This document shows, piece after piece, positions 22,209 through 34,440 of a stretch of 64,000 bases of DNA. The notes under the pieces were generated by a model that saw only the letters and a program-made list of their open reading frames with translations, made no database searches and was not told the origin of the DNA. This DNA comes from Dactylorhiza incarnata (lineage: Eukaryota; Streptophyta; Magnoliopsida; Asparagales; Orchidaceae): assembly GCA_033032865.1 (NCBI GenBank), contig JAWHQI010000228.1, forward strand, positions 3,634,501-3,698,500, given 5' to 3'. Position numbers and translations under genes: made by a program. The first letter of the stretch is position 1; every line of letters starts with the position of its first letter.

Positions 22209-22226
22209 TGGCACGGTTGCCGGGGA
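22209..22226 (+). promoter_or_regulatory. Primer-binding site of NAG-1 (tRNA-Asp type)
   Basis: TGGCACGGTTGCCGGGGA resembles TGGCGCCGTTGCCGGGGA, the site complementary to the 3' end of plant tRNA-Asp used by Athila-like elements. It lies six bases after the LTR end. Confidence 0.75.
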
Positions 22227-22417
22227 ACACAGTCGTGTGAGTTTTCTAGAGAGGGAGAATCTGAGAGAGAAGCCCTTCCATTTGTAAATTGCATCCTTTT
22301 GTTTTATTTCTTCGTATTCTGTTTTCCTGTTTTATATTAGGTTGCTTAGTAAATTATTGTTGGGTGTAGTATTTTGCACAATAGTGTTTTTCTTTTGAAT
22401 CTTGTTATCTTCACACA

Positions 22418-23642
22418 ATGTGGGCTTCATTTAATATTCATTGCCATTTGTGCGGAGATATATCTCATGCTAGTGATAGATGTCCAAAGGGAGATAATAG
22501 CCCTAGCACTCAAGGCCCAGTATATGGAGCACCGACTTTGTCTGGTACTCCATATGGTGCGCATAAGTCCTATGGCTACTCTTCGGCTCCGCACATGCCC
22601 TTTTTGCATTCATCTCCGGTCCAATTTGAGCCGAAGAAAAATGCAAAACAGTGCTTGTTTTGTCGGAGCATGGATCATGCCTTGAATGATTGTGCTGCAT
22701 TTCTTCGCCAATTGGACGAGGATGATGAGCCAGATATCCGGATCGTCCCAACTCCTAACTCTGACAGCACACCTTCCACCTCTGATTGCATTGATGTATC
22801 ACCTTCAAGATTTGAAGGGAATGATGCAGACAGGCTCATCAAAGTTGTGGATGATCTAGGCTCTGACATGGCTGAGCCCATATCCCCTGTGCATATATCA
22901 CCGTGTATGGATTCAATTCTTTGTGAGGAATCGGTGCTGGACTTTTATCCATGCACTATTTCTCCCCCTATTGTGCTCTGACGACATTACTGAGGATGTT
23001 TCGCAGGATAAGGTAGGTGATTTATGTGTTGTGCCTATTCTTATGGAGGACGATATTTTCCAAGGTGACGAGGATTTTACCTCAGCACCAGTGGAGGAAG
23101 TCCAAATCGTGGAGGTCACTGATGAACCTACTGAGCCCTGCAACATTGTTGATGATGCTGACATTATTTTACTTTCCCATCCTAATGGGAGTGAGACCGG
23201 GACCACTCCCCCGATTGATTTCCATTTATGTTCTTCTTCTTGTTTATTTCTTGATCTCCTTTCTCTATCTGAGCCTGTGCAGGTTAAGTCTTCACAGGTA
23301 GCCCAGGAGGACTTGGAGCATGTTGCTCAAGTCAATGATGAGAGCATCCTCTTATGTGAGGAGGTTGATTCCCCCTCCGTAGAGGAAGCTCCACTCATTG
23401 CCTTCTCCTCCTGCTGCCTCCTTGGAGATGACACCTTGCTGGGCAAGGATTTATTTTGTGGTGAGACGAGTGAGGACCAGCCTTCATCCTCTTCTTACTT
23501 CCTATTTCCTCTACCTGTGTTAAGCATGCATTATTATTTAGGTAGAGGGGTACCTGTTCTGTCGCCGTATCGGTACCCGCTACCGACACGCATATTAGAA
23601 CAGTTACCTGTTCATTTCCTTTTTCATACGCCCATTAGCTAG
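22418..23642 (+). pseudogene. NAG-1 gag-like protein, one frameshift
   Basis: The start MWASFNIHCHLCGDISHASD at 22418 corresponds to 34441 in NAG-2. Two CCHC-type motifs are visible: CHLCGDISHASDRC (about residues 9-22) and CLFCRSMDHALNDC (about 85-98), the second followed by an acidic LDEDDEPDIRIVP. The first frame ends at 22981. The homologous sequence continues in another frame (ORF 22923-23642), so a single indel lies near 22960. The C-terminus reads YPLPTRILEQLPVHFLFH. No capsid domain of a standard family is recognised, so the gag assignment rests on the knuckles and position. Confidence 0.7.
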
Positions 23643-23644
23643 AA

Positions 23645-25375
23645 CTATTTTGTTTTTAAATAAGTCGTGCTGGGATGACAATAACCCCAGTAGTTATCTT
23701 ACTTATTTGTGTCTTTATTTTTTTTTTCTATGTCAAAAATTAGTTATTTATGTGTTGTTTAGTTTGCTTTTGCGGAGCTCACCCCTGCAGGTATTTTTTA
23801 TTTGTGAAGGCGGTGGTCGTGATTCTTCGTATGGAGGCTTTACCTTGGATTTTCATGCATCTTCTGGTATGCTCAATATCTGAGCATTGGGTACTTTCTT
23901 CCCCCAGCTCTTTTCTGAATTTCATAGCCATATATTGTGTGGTTTGTTTAGCTTAAGTCTGGGGGAGAGTCATTTTATGTACCCACTGTGCACGCATGCA
24001 TTGCACTTCATACTAGAAGCTTTTACTTAAATTGTTTTATTTATTTTCTTTACACACCACAACACCCACATGAGCGCGCACTCACTTGTTTTTGTGTTCC
24101 CGAACATGCTATCTTGGTTTGGTTTGTGAAATGGGATGTTAGTTTAGGAATTGCAAATCGGAGTGCGATGTTGACTCGTGTAGTGTTCTAGTCGCATCTG
24201 CATGCTTCAGTAGAAATTTGAGTAAAAATTAAATTGTTTCTATGCATTTAATTTACGATTAGTTTTTTTGCGTAGTTTTTGATTTATTTTACTCATTTGG
24301 TGAATGTGATTGAAATGTGTGGTAGCACGGTGTTGTGTGTAAGCGAGCGCTAGTTGTGCGTTGCTCGAGTCGGAAGGAAGGTTTATCTTTCTCATGGGCT
24401 AAGAACTTGCCCCAAGTGAATCTTGAAGCATGGGTGAGAGCGACTCACAAAATTGAGCGTGATGTAGGCCATCTAGTTGGCTAGTTTGAGCTTTGATTTC
24501 CATGACCTACACGCTTACCTTTGCAAGACAATTTGTGCCTACCCCTCCTTTGTTTCAGCTCTTCTTTCAATCACCAAAACCAGAAGCTTATCCTATTATC
24601 GCAACCAAGTAGTGAGTTAACTGAAATTATATTTCTTGTTTGGGTGTGATGTGAAAAAAATTATATTGTGTGCTGAATACATTCATGAAAACCAATTGGG
24701 GGATAAAATAATTAAAAAAAATGAAGTTAGAAGAAATATCTGAAAAAAATGAAATGAAAAGAAATCCCCTTGGGCGTAATAGAAAAAATTCAGTTGGTAT
24801 TTGTTTGGAGTGGGATGTGTGCACATCCAGTTTTCAAGCTAAGTCTGGGGGTGTGTCACACTAGCATTGTTCTTGGGCTTATTCAGGTGCAGCATTGTCT
24901 TTTAGCTCATTTGGGTTGCGTAGCCGTCATGTTTATCATTGTATATCATTCCGTAACCTAAGCCTCGTAAAAACCCGAAAGCCCTACTGATTCACCTTTT
25001 GAGTTTGCTAGCACTGTGGAGAGAGTGTGATCGGGCAAGCTTATGGCTCACGACGTTGATGGATTTCAGCGGAGTTACCCCTAAATTCCGGTCTTTTGCA
25101 ACACCCTCCTGAGTGGCTTGTCTACTTTCACACCGGGGCATGATTGCAAAATTCTTCATGATTCACCATCTGAGTAAACTTAAATCTTTATTTACGCATT
25201 TATACCATTATAAATTAGTTAGTATAACTAGAATCTTCTTTTACTAAATTTCTATTTGCATGAGTATGATACTTCGCATCCTACTCTTTCTTTGCAATTC
25301 TCTATGCTAACTACCATTTTCTTATCCCGCCGGATTTGTTTGCTCGGGACACGCAAACAGGTAAGTCTGGGGGTG
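23645..25375 (+). other. NAG-1 3' non-coding block and polypurine tracts
   Basis: No convincing ORF. The sequence is partly conserved with 37680-39222 of NAG-2, for example GAAGCATGGGT and ATTGATGGATTTCA. AAGTCTGGGGG(A/T)G occurs at 23955, 24841 and 25363. The last abuts the 3' LTR and is the functional polypurine tract. Confidence 0.75.
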
Positions 25376-26829
25376 TGATGAGTCTGGTTTATATTGTGAT
25401 TTCCGGACTCATCTGGGTCGTTTTTCTCGCCAATGCACTTCACTTACTACTCATAAATGCTTCTATTGATCACATTTCATATTTCCACTCTTAGTGCACA
25501 TTTATGCCCATTTTGGTGTGATTCCTTATATTCCAGTGGTCCTGGATATTTTCATGCCAGTTCAAGGGTTGTGCGACACTCGGGATTGGTTCTGGGGGAT
25601 TTTCGGCCGAAAAAGCCACTGGTCGTGCATTTTCCTTCGCGCATGACCATGCGCACAACCACTGGTCGTGCGTTAATTCCCCCTATCAAACAGAGAAGTT
25701 CGCACGATCACTGACCTTCTTCGCGCACGACCACTGGTCGAGCACCACTTACCGTGCGCTATTTTGCAGTTCAGGACTATGCTACAGGTTCTTCGCGCAC
25801 GATCAGAGGCATTTCTTTGCGCATGACCACTGGTCGTGCGCCTGACTGTGCGCACTGTTAATTTCTGCACCGCCTATAAATACATGTGCGCGATTTTAGG
25901 TCAGGAGGCTCTCCCGAACTCCGCCCATCCGCCATTTTCGCAGGTTTCTGCCCCTTTTGGCCTCCTCCATCATCCTCAAGCTTCAAGGAGAGGGATTTAG
26001 CCCTACATCCACCAATATCTAAGGAGAAGGAAGCTTGGTCGTGCGGCCGGATCGTGACACGAAGAAGACGGGACATTGGAAGGTAGTTACAGCCTTCTCT
26101 ACCCCGGACGCAGTAGAGGACCGAGCTTGGACGCGGATTGACAACCATGCGATTCCAACCATGAATCTTCGACAAGGCTTCAGATTGGGTCGATTCCTTG
26201 CTTTCTCCTCTTTGTTTTGATGGTTGTAAATGTTAGATTCCTTAATATTTGGATGATGTGCACTATGAACCATATTTTGTAATGTTTATTTCATTTTTAT
26301 GAAATTATATTGTTCATCTGTGTGTATGAGGTGCACCCCCATTCCATCTTCCATATCCATCATCACCCTTCACTCCATTACGCTAGCCTACTCTTCAGTT
26401 CCGTAAGACTACTCATCCATCCGCCTAGCTAAGAGGTGCTAACGGCCCTCAAAACATTTCCGCAGTTACATCCACCTCATCCGCTTGCCTACTCGTCCAT
26501 CCGTCATTGCGAAGTAGTGCGTTCAAGGCCTACGTAGTTTTCCATCCCGCCTGGCGAAGCATTGCATAGCGGCATTGCATAGGAGTAGTTGTAGTTATTT
26601 TCTTTTATTTTCCATAAACCAAAATCCCCCTTTTCCGCAACCCATTCGACCAAAAGGACTTCAATCTCAAGTCCCTCCTCAAAAGTAAACTCCACCTTAC
26701 TGTGTTCCTTAGAGATTCGATACTTGGGGATTCACTCCCACATTTTATATTACTTGAACGATCGGTACACTGCCATTTTGTGCCGCAGTCTCGCTACCGC
26801 CTATAGCGGTGTGCTAGATTTGCGCATCA
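25376..26829 (+). repeat. 3' LTR of NAG-1
   Basis: TGATGAGTCTGGTTTATA to GCGCATCA. It contains the palindromes (25648-25836) and TATAAATA at about 25875, matching the 5' LTR. Confidence 0.88.
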
Positions 26830-28588
26830 ACTTCTCGAGAGATTGCTTCTCCTGCCTTGAATTCTCGAAAAGTCATTGCTTCCTCCTTGGGGATTCCAAG
26901 AGAGATTGCTTCTCCTGCCTTGAATTCTCGAAAAGTCACTGCTTCCTGTTTGGGGATTTCTCGAGAGATTGCTTCTCCTGCTTTGATTTCTCGAAAAGTC
27001 ACTGTTTCTTGCTTGGAGATTTCTCGAGAGATTGCTTCTCCTGTCTGGGATTTCTCAAAAAATCATTGTTTCCTGCTTTGGGAATTCTCCAGAAACCTAT
27101 TCTCAGCCTTTTATCTCTCGAGAACCCTTTGATCTTAGCCCTCGACTTATCGAGAAACGTTTGACCTTAGCTCTTGATCTCTCGAGAACCTTTTGTTCTT
27201 AGTCATTGATTTCTCGAGAACTTTAGGTTCTTAGCTTTTGATTCCTCGAGAAATGCCCCTTGTTTCTTAGTGCTTGAGTTATGCCTCCGATTACTTCTCC
27301 TCTTCGAAATCTCGTACCCGTTGTGGTTAAATAACTTATATCTTCTCTTATGAATCGTCTTATGCAGTGTTTACTTCATTTGTGACCCTATCCTTAGGGT
27401 ATCCTGGTGGTTGTTTTCTCGGGCTTCGTCTCGTGCCTTAATTAAAGAAATTATTTAATAAGAACCATTGCCTTTGTCCTTCCACGGTGGGTCGTGTTTT
27501 GGGGGTGCCGTGGGGAATTGTTGTAGACTTGCATGGTGGCCATTTTAGTGGTGAACCGCAGGCTTGGCCTGTGGTCCCGTGGGCCGTGTTTGGGTGGTTG
27601 GGGATAGAAACCCCCACCCGTTTTTGGCTTTGGGTGGCAGTGGATAAAGGACCGTCCCTGTTTAAGTTGAGCTGATCAGTCTCTTTAAATAAAATTTGCA
27701 AGATAAATGAACCATGCTTGTTCCCCTTTATGGTATTTTGTGCACTTGGTGCATTGTTTAGTTCTGTGAATGGAGCTTCCTTTCCTGTAAGTGTTGGGTT
27801 TGGGTTGGTACCCCTTTTGCCTTATTTACTTTACTTCTTGTTTTTCTGCCACTTGTAATTCCTTGCTGAGGCGTTCTTTGTTTTATAAAATGCCTCAGAT
27901 TCAGAGCCTTAGCTGCTAGTGGTGTAGCCCGGAGTCTTCGGGAGTTTTAGTTGTTGTTTTACCCCGCTGCTGCGAGGTAGTTGTTATTAGTTTTCCTCTT
28001 GTGTTCAGACATGCTAGTTTGGAGCCAACGGGTTAGTGTCAGGTTGATGACGCTCGTTGTGCCCTTTTGATACTTTATAGTTTACTTGCCAGTTAAATGC
28101 TACTACTTTTTAGATCTTGTGTATCTTGCTCTCTGGGAATGATTTATGTCTAGGTGCATTATAGTTATAAAAATGGCTTTTCTTTCATCCTCACTGCATA
28201 TCTTTTTACTGAAATCCTTATCTTTAATGTCACATACAAGATATTTTCTATACTTATACTACGCCTAGATATGTGCATATCATTTACTTTATTTCCCGTC
28301 ATCACGTGCATTTAGGACCTTAAGTGAACTAAATCAAGTACTTTCCGCTGTAATTACATATATTTTCTCGGTGGAGTAGTTGATCCGCGAACTGAGAGAC
28401 ACAGTTCTTACCCCAAACTCTAATAAATGATTTCAAATGATGACCAATCATATAAACATGTTTTGATTAAATAAGTTATAGATTCCCGCCTGAACGTCTG
28501 CAGTTGTCTCCTGCATGACGTGGCATCATGACGCGTATTTTCTCTTACTCTGATATTCCTAAATTCGGAGAAATTGCGGGTTGTGACA
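26830..28588 (+). repeat. 3' LTR of Chr-A, last piece
   Basis: It starts with the NAG-1 TSD (26830-26834) and resumes the CTCGAGA repeat array at CTTCTCGAGAGATTGC, matching 1976-3737 of the 5' LTR. It ends TTGTGACA at 28588, followed by the outer TSD CATAT. The ORF 26724-27164 reads through the boundary and is only repeat translation. Confidence 0.9.
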
Positions 28589-28593
28589 CATAT

Positions 28594-31500
28594 TGCCAGG
28601 GTTAGCCAAGGATCAACCCTAACCTAAATAGCCAAATTTAGGCCACCTTAGGTCAAGCTAGCCCAACCAACTTCAATTGGGTTTAACCTGAGGATTTAAG
28701 CCCAATATCAAGCCCACATGAATTAAATTGAATGAGGGGAAGATCAAAGGCTGAGATTGAATTAAATTCATGGGGGAATAAGGTGGTCGGCCCCCACACA
28801 TGGAGTCCAAGGAGGAAATAAGGATTGAGTGCAAAATGATGCTCGAATCCCCTCCCAATGCTCTCTCTGAGCTTAAGCAGTGAATCCCAGCAGTTCTCAG
28901 GCCGTCCAGCTGCCAGGTGGTGAAGAATTAGAATCCTATAGGTGGGCCGAGAGGTGCCTTAGTGGCACACATCAATTTAGCTTCCCCCACTCCATTATGA
29001 GATCGCCATCACTCTCAAAACTCACCAAGGAGGAGGAACCCCAATCCAATTAAAGAAATCAAGCTGTGTTGGTGGGAGATCATATAAGAGCTTAACCGAT
29101 ATCAAAAATGCCACCCTGGTAGAATACGAGAGCAATGGAGAGATCCCAGGTTAGATTCCTCTTCCCCTCCTCACGAGCTAGCTTCCCCTTTCGTTCCTTT
29201 TCAAAATCGATGAAGAAATGGTGGATCACCATTTCATTTATCTTGTGTTCAAGCTCGAAAATGGAGATAGCCAGAGAGCATCTCCGGCCACCTCCGACCA
29301 AGTTCTCCCCGCCAGTAGACAGCCAAACCTCAGCCAGAGGTGGTGGCTTGAGGAATTGGTCGGAGACCGTCGGAGTAGGCCGGAATTTGGCGCAAAGGTT
29401 GGCCCAGGAAGGAGAGATCTCGACTCTTGGCTTGAGGTGGAAGAGATAATCACATCCGTCCATATAATTTAATTCCTGGATTTTATTAAAATCTAGTTTA
29501 GCTCATTGAACATAGAACTGGCAGTAGGAAAATATTGGCGAGGCATCAGGAAAAGTGGTCTACATGAAAAATGTAACCCTATGTCTTAACTATTTTTAGG
29601 AATTAATTTGACACATTTTGGAGCACCACAACCCACAAAAATAAATTTCTAGTAGAACATGTACCTAAGGTATTACAACCATTTAAAAATTGTTGTAAGG
29701 AGTTATATAACTCCAAAATGATATGCAATTCGGGACATGCATGATTCATGCCCTTATAGACCCTTTAAGAAACATTTAAATAACTATGCATGTACTAATT
29801 AGGTGTGTAAATGCCTTCAAAACACCCCAAAATTTTGGTAGAGGATTTGCATAGCCATATTATTAGTATGGTCAAATTTTCATTCCATTTGAACTCCTGC
29901 ATGTGGAGGAAACCCACATGCAAGACCAATGTAGCTTAGAATAATAAATATTATGTTACACACATGGTGTTTTGTGGATAATAAATTATTTCCTTGGTCA
30001 ATTTTCTTATAAATTGAAACATGCACTTATTATCATGAGATCTTTCATCTCTGAAAAAATCAAACACACTAGGGTTGAATTCCCTAAGAAATTAGGGTTT
30101 ATGTGCTTTTGTCATAATAAGAACTATTGAGAAATCTAGGATCAAATCTCCTTAGATTATTATAAAACTCTGGAATTTACTTTAGAGGGTGTAATTACAC
30201 TCTGGAAATTTTATTTGAAATATTTCATAGCTATTATAGTCCACTAAATTGCACTTTTTCAATTCACCCCTAATTACTATACACCACCTCTATGTGAGCA
30301 AATGAATTTTTAATTGCCCGACACTAGGTTGTTGAACTTTTGAGACCAATAGGATGCTCTGGGAATTTTATCATATTAGTTTGTTGAGAATTTACAGTGG
30401 TTCTTTCACAAAGTAGAATTTTATTATTTTCCTAGAGTAATTATTAATGTTGGTCAAATGGAGGTGGAAAATTATGAGATTTGGTCAGTAGACTTGTTAG
30501 AGCACAGTATTGCTCTGATAATTTTGTTATAATTATTCTCTGACGATTTACAGTAGTTCCTTCACAAAGAGGAAATAATTGACTTGCATGATTTATTTAG
30601 TATTGATGATCAAATGTTGTTAGAAAAATGTCAATCCTTGTTAATGTACATTTCAAATTTATATATGTATCTGGAAATTTATGTACATGGATGAATGGTT
30701 TTGGTAGATCCTTCACAATTTTGATAATAGCACCCTTGTTTATTAATTAATTTCCCTGGAGAATCATTGCAGAGAAAATCATGAAATTCTGTGGAACATT
30801 GTTTTGGGCCATAATTAGACTCTGAAAATTTTACTAGACCTATTGGGTCATGTTAATTGATACTTCATGTACCAATTGGTAGTTTCCATAATTATTAAAG
30901 ATATAAGTATTAGGCCCAAACATGACATTATTTAAAGAAATGTTCAAAATCATCAACTTATCACTTATAAACTTCTGGATTCCTATTTTGATACAATCAG
31001 TCATACAGTTCATATAATTTCTCTTAAGAAGTCATACATGAGGCTTGGAATTAAGTTGGTCTGCGGATAACAAATATGAAATTATTGATTTTGACCCCCT
31101 TTGATCTTTACATACAGAAGTATTAACCCTTGGATCATTAACTAAATGATAGAGTGATTAGTAGGCTAAATCAACTAGTGTCAACACTTGAAGATAGGGA
31201 TTGGGGGTGAGTTTAGCAAAATTCTCGATATGGTGATTGACAATGAAATGATAAGAGGTGAGACATATGACTCACTAGTGAGAGTAAAATATGCTAAACA
31301 TCTGAATATGGAACATTAGTTGGTAGGTGTGTGTTTATATGTGAAGGTGTAATTAGTCACTAAAGAAGGGCAAGGATTGATGTTTAATTGAACATCATCG
31401 CTTCCCTATCCAGTTAATTGTAACCCACCTTACAAAACTAGAGTAACTAGAGAGGAAGTGGGTATTAAAGAATGGGTAGTTACCAATAAAAGTAAATATC

Positions 31501-32835
31501 TTGGAAAGGGGGATTTGGGCTTCAGCCTATTGTATTCCCTAGAACCGCTGTGAGCCCCTTGACTGGGTAGCCCTTGGGAGGTCCAAGATTCACCTTAAAC
31601 TTCTAGCTATAACTAAATGATAGACAAGAGTACTTTAATTAGGAGAACGTGATAAAAGTAAACTTCATCCCAAAATATGGGACAGAATAGTACAAGGACT
31701 TGTTGGTCTTGCGAGCTGGAAGCTCGTTAAGTTATCATATTTGGATGGGTTAGTCCTGCGAGCGTGATAAAAGTAAACTTCATCCCAAAATATGGGACAG
31801 AATAGTACAAGGACTTGTTGGTCTTGCGAGCTGGAAGCTCGTTAAGTTATCATAGACAAGAGTACTTTAATTAGGAGAACGTGATAAAAGTAAACTTCAT
31901 CCCAAAATATGGGACAGAATAGTACAAGGACTTGTTGGTCTTGCGAGCTGGAAGCTCGTTAAGTTATCATATTTGGATGGGTTAGTCCTGCGAGCGGTAG
32001 CTCGGTGTTGTCTAAGGAGGACAGTATAGTCCGGCGAGTGGTAGGCTTGGTTATCTAAGGAGGACTGGATATTCGTCGAGCTGGAGACTCTGGGTTTCAC
32101 ATAGCGGTGGTGCCTATCAAATAGTACGTGGATAACTTAGTGTCTTCTTTAGGGGCGTACAAAAGGTCTAGGCTGGGAAGTGTTTGATATGATACTAGGA
32201 GTGGATTGCCCGATCCACTGCCCCTGTTTGCCTCAATGGGGTGTACCTGAGAGGAGACTCAAAAAGGGGGAACTCAAAAGGCCTAAATGTACAAAGTCGC
32301 GTGTGGGAGCTACATCATTGCATCGCTGCATAACATAGCATAACATCATTACACAAACTAAACCTCATCGTATACATTAGTATGAGCTCTTTTATACGAT
32401 GAGTTTACCTTAGTGCCAGATCCCATAACTTATAAGTTTGTATGGGCATTAATATAAGTTAAGGTTACTTGGTAGCTGCTCTTACTTTATTTAAATTTCT
32501 ACTGTTGTTACTACTTTCCATTTCTTTACTTACTTTTCTTACACTGTTTAGTATAGTAGTAATGATAGAACATGCCCTTTACTAACTATACATATATGCA
32601 ACTTCTAGTTAGGGCCATTGTCACCTGCTTTGTTCATTACCCCTTATTACCTTTCTTCCTCATCCTCCCCGCCCTGTGCCTAGGAGTCGTGGGTAGAGGG
32701 GATGAGCAAACCGCTTATTCTTTTAGTCTAACGATCGGTGGTGACCAAATAATTTTAGGCGCGCGCAGAGTTGGTAGAGCAAGACACAGAGAAGTAGCAG
32801 ATCAACATCCATAGGGAGGAACCTGACACGGTGAC
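28594..32835 (+). other. Central part of LLTR-1, no gene seen
   Basis: This continues the sequence interrupted at 767 and is LTR sequence without domains. Short overlapping ORFs on both strands at 29092-29472 are not supported by any motif. The stretch 31500-31605 belongs to the module shared with Sire-1 and LLTR-2. 31621-32010 holds near-identical tandem copies (separate entry). Confidence 0.6.
31621..32010 (+). repeat. Three near-identical copies of a ~93-bp segment
   Basis: The stretch from GTGATAAAAGTAAACTTC to CGTTAAGTTATCAT occurs at about 31649, 31764 and 31882 with no visible differences. The flanking phrases TAGACAAGAGTACTTT and TTTGGATGGGTTAGTCCTGC are each present twice, in different combinations, so it is a compound duplication. 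Confidence 0.9.
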
Positions 32836-34239
32836 TGATGAGTCTCGTTTATACAGTGATTTCCGGCCTCATTTGGGTTTGTTTTAGTGTCATTGCACTT
32901 CATTTGCTGTTCATATACGCTTATATTGATAGCATGGCGTTCCTGCGCCTTTTGTGCAATCCTTTCCCCCTTTGTGGCATGTTTTTCCTATATATTACTG
33001 TATGCCTGTGTTATGGATCCGGTGGTGTGCGCGGATCGGGGTTATTTGTACTTTTCCTGCAGGTGCTGGGATCGTGTGCACGTTCGGGATGGTGCGGGGC
33101 GATTTTTGGCCTAAAAAGCCTCTGATCGTGCGCATTCCTTCACGCACGATCAGGCGCACGACCATTGGTCGTGCGTTAATTCCCGGCCCAGATCGAGATC
33201 GGCACAGGTTGACTGCGCACTATCACAGACATTTCTTCGCGCACGACCATTGGTCGTGCGCCCCTGACCGTGCACAGTACTTATTCTGCTCCCTATTTAA
33301 GCCGCTGTTCCGCGAAATTAGGGATCCTGGACACTTTTGGGCGCAATTTCTGCGTGCGACTCCGCCGTTCCACCTCTCCAAGGTCCTCCCTTCCATTCCT
33401 CCCCTTGGGAAAGCTTCATCCATTGATCCTAAGGTCCATCTAGGGTTCCGGAAGCATTCTCCGCCATCTACGGCCAGCACTCTAAGAGGAAGACATCTCC
33501 ATCGGGCAAAGGAGAAGTGACCCAGCTCTGAGAAGAAGAAGGGCAACGGTTGGAAGTAGTGACAGCCTCTAAACCCCGGAAGCAACCAAGGACTGAGCTC
33601 GGAGGAGGCGTGACGACCCCCCATTCCGACCAAGATCCGCGGCGAGGCTTCTCATCTCGTGGTTACTTCTACCCCTTCTCCTTTGTTGTGATTTGTACTC
33701 TTCATGGTTGTAATGAACTAAATGAACATCTATTTGTCTATGAATGGGAGTTTATTTATGAACCTGTCTTTACATTATGCTGTGCTGTGATGCGCTCTGC
33801 CCCCGCTCCACTTACACCCACACGTTCTAGCACTCGCTCTAGCAAAAGCTGGAAGCGATAGCGAAGAGGTGCCTTCGACCCTCAACCCTCACATTTGCAC
33901 TCACCTCATCCATATGCTCACCGGCCATCCGCTAAGCGAAGCACAGCATCGCGGCCTGCACTAATTCCATCCACCAAGCGACGCGGTGATTGCGACCCGC
34001 ATAGTGTTTAGTTTTCTCATTTCCCGTTCTATAAAACCAACCAACCCCCCTTGTTTTGTTAAACTTAGAAACCCCCATAATTAATCTCCTAACGAGCAAA
34101 TCATATCACCCAACTTGCGGTCCTTTGAGAACGATATTCGGGGAGCTACTCCCTACTTTTATTACTTGACAACGACCGGTGCACTGCCGTCGTACCGCAT
34201 TTCGTGCCCGCTAATTAGCGGTGTGGAAATGGCGCGTCA
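32836..34239 (+). repeat. 5' LTR of NAG-2
   Basis: TGATGAGTC to GCGCGTCA. Palindromes with arms GCACGACCA / TGGTCGTGC lie at about 33147-33168 and 33239-33261. TATTTAA at 33294-33300 is the likely TATA box, 33 bp after the last palindrome, the same spacing as in NAG-1. The ORF 32954-33520 crosses this region but is not conserved in NAG-1. Confidence 0.9.
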
Positions 34240-34245
34240 AGGTTT

Positions 34246-34263
34246 TGGCGCCATTGCCGGGGA
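34246..34263 (+). promoter_or_regulatory. Primer-binding site of NAG-2 (tRNA-Asp type)
   Basis: TGGCGCCATTGCCGGGGA differs at one base from the tRNA-Asp complement TGGCGCCGTTGCCGGGGA. It lies six bases after the LTR end. Confidence 0.82.
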
Positions 34264-34440
34264 GCGCAAGCGTTATATGAAATTGTTGTTAGGAAAATTA
34301 ATTGAGAGGATTTTTAGTTTCCTGATTTGTTCCTTCATCCTTTCTCTTGTCTGAACGATGGGTTGTTTTATTCATTCATTGTCAAGTGTAGTGTTGCGCA
34401 CAAGGGTGTTTTTCTGATTGAATCTGGTTGTCTTCATGCA

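Larger units (their letters stand above)
20753..26829 (+). mobile_element. NAG-1: gag-only LTR element with tRNA-Asp primer site
   Basis: LTRs of 1,450 bp (20753-22202) and 1,454 bp (25376-26829) begin TGATGAGTC and end GCGCATCA. The flanks ATTTC and ACTTC (26830-26834) are a TSD with one mismatch. The 3.2-kb interior encodes a gag-like protein with two zinc-knuckle-like motifs but no protease, RT or integrase. This fits the published idea of terminal-repeat elements carrying only GAG. It is related to NAG-2 but lacks its second ORF. It must use enzymes from another element, probably an Athila/Tat-type Ty3 given the primer site. Confidence 0.85.
768..28588 (+). mobile_element. Chr-A: nested Ty3/gypsy chromovirus
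   Basis: This is a complete but decayed LTR retrotransposon with domain order gag, protease, RT, RNase H, integrase and chromodomain. It is bounded by TGTAATGCC at 768 and TTGTGACA at 28588, with perfect 5-bp TSDs CATAT at 763-767 and 28589-28593. The 5' LTR (768-3737) is 2,970 bp. The 3' LTR (9966-28588) is about 2.94 kb once Sire-1 and NAG-1 are removed. The C-terminal chromodomain and the tRNA-iMet-like primer site place it among chromoviruses, and the long LTR suggests the Tekay/Del group. Numerous stops and a foldback insertion in pol mean it cannot transpose alone. Confidence 0.92.

Noticed and set aside
29092..29472. Overlapping ORFs of 71-123 codons on both strands
   Set aside because: They fall inside LLTR-1 with no motif. 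Opposite-strand overlap suggests composition only.
32954..33633. 188-codon plus and 136-codon minus ORFs in the NAG-2 LTR
   Set aside because: They cross the palindromes and TATA box, are truncated in the 3' LTR copy (39341-39829) and are not conserved in NAG-1.
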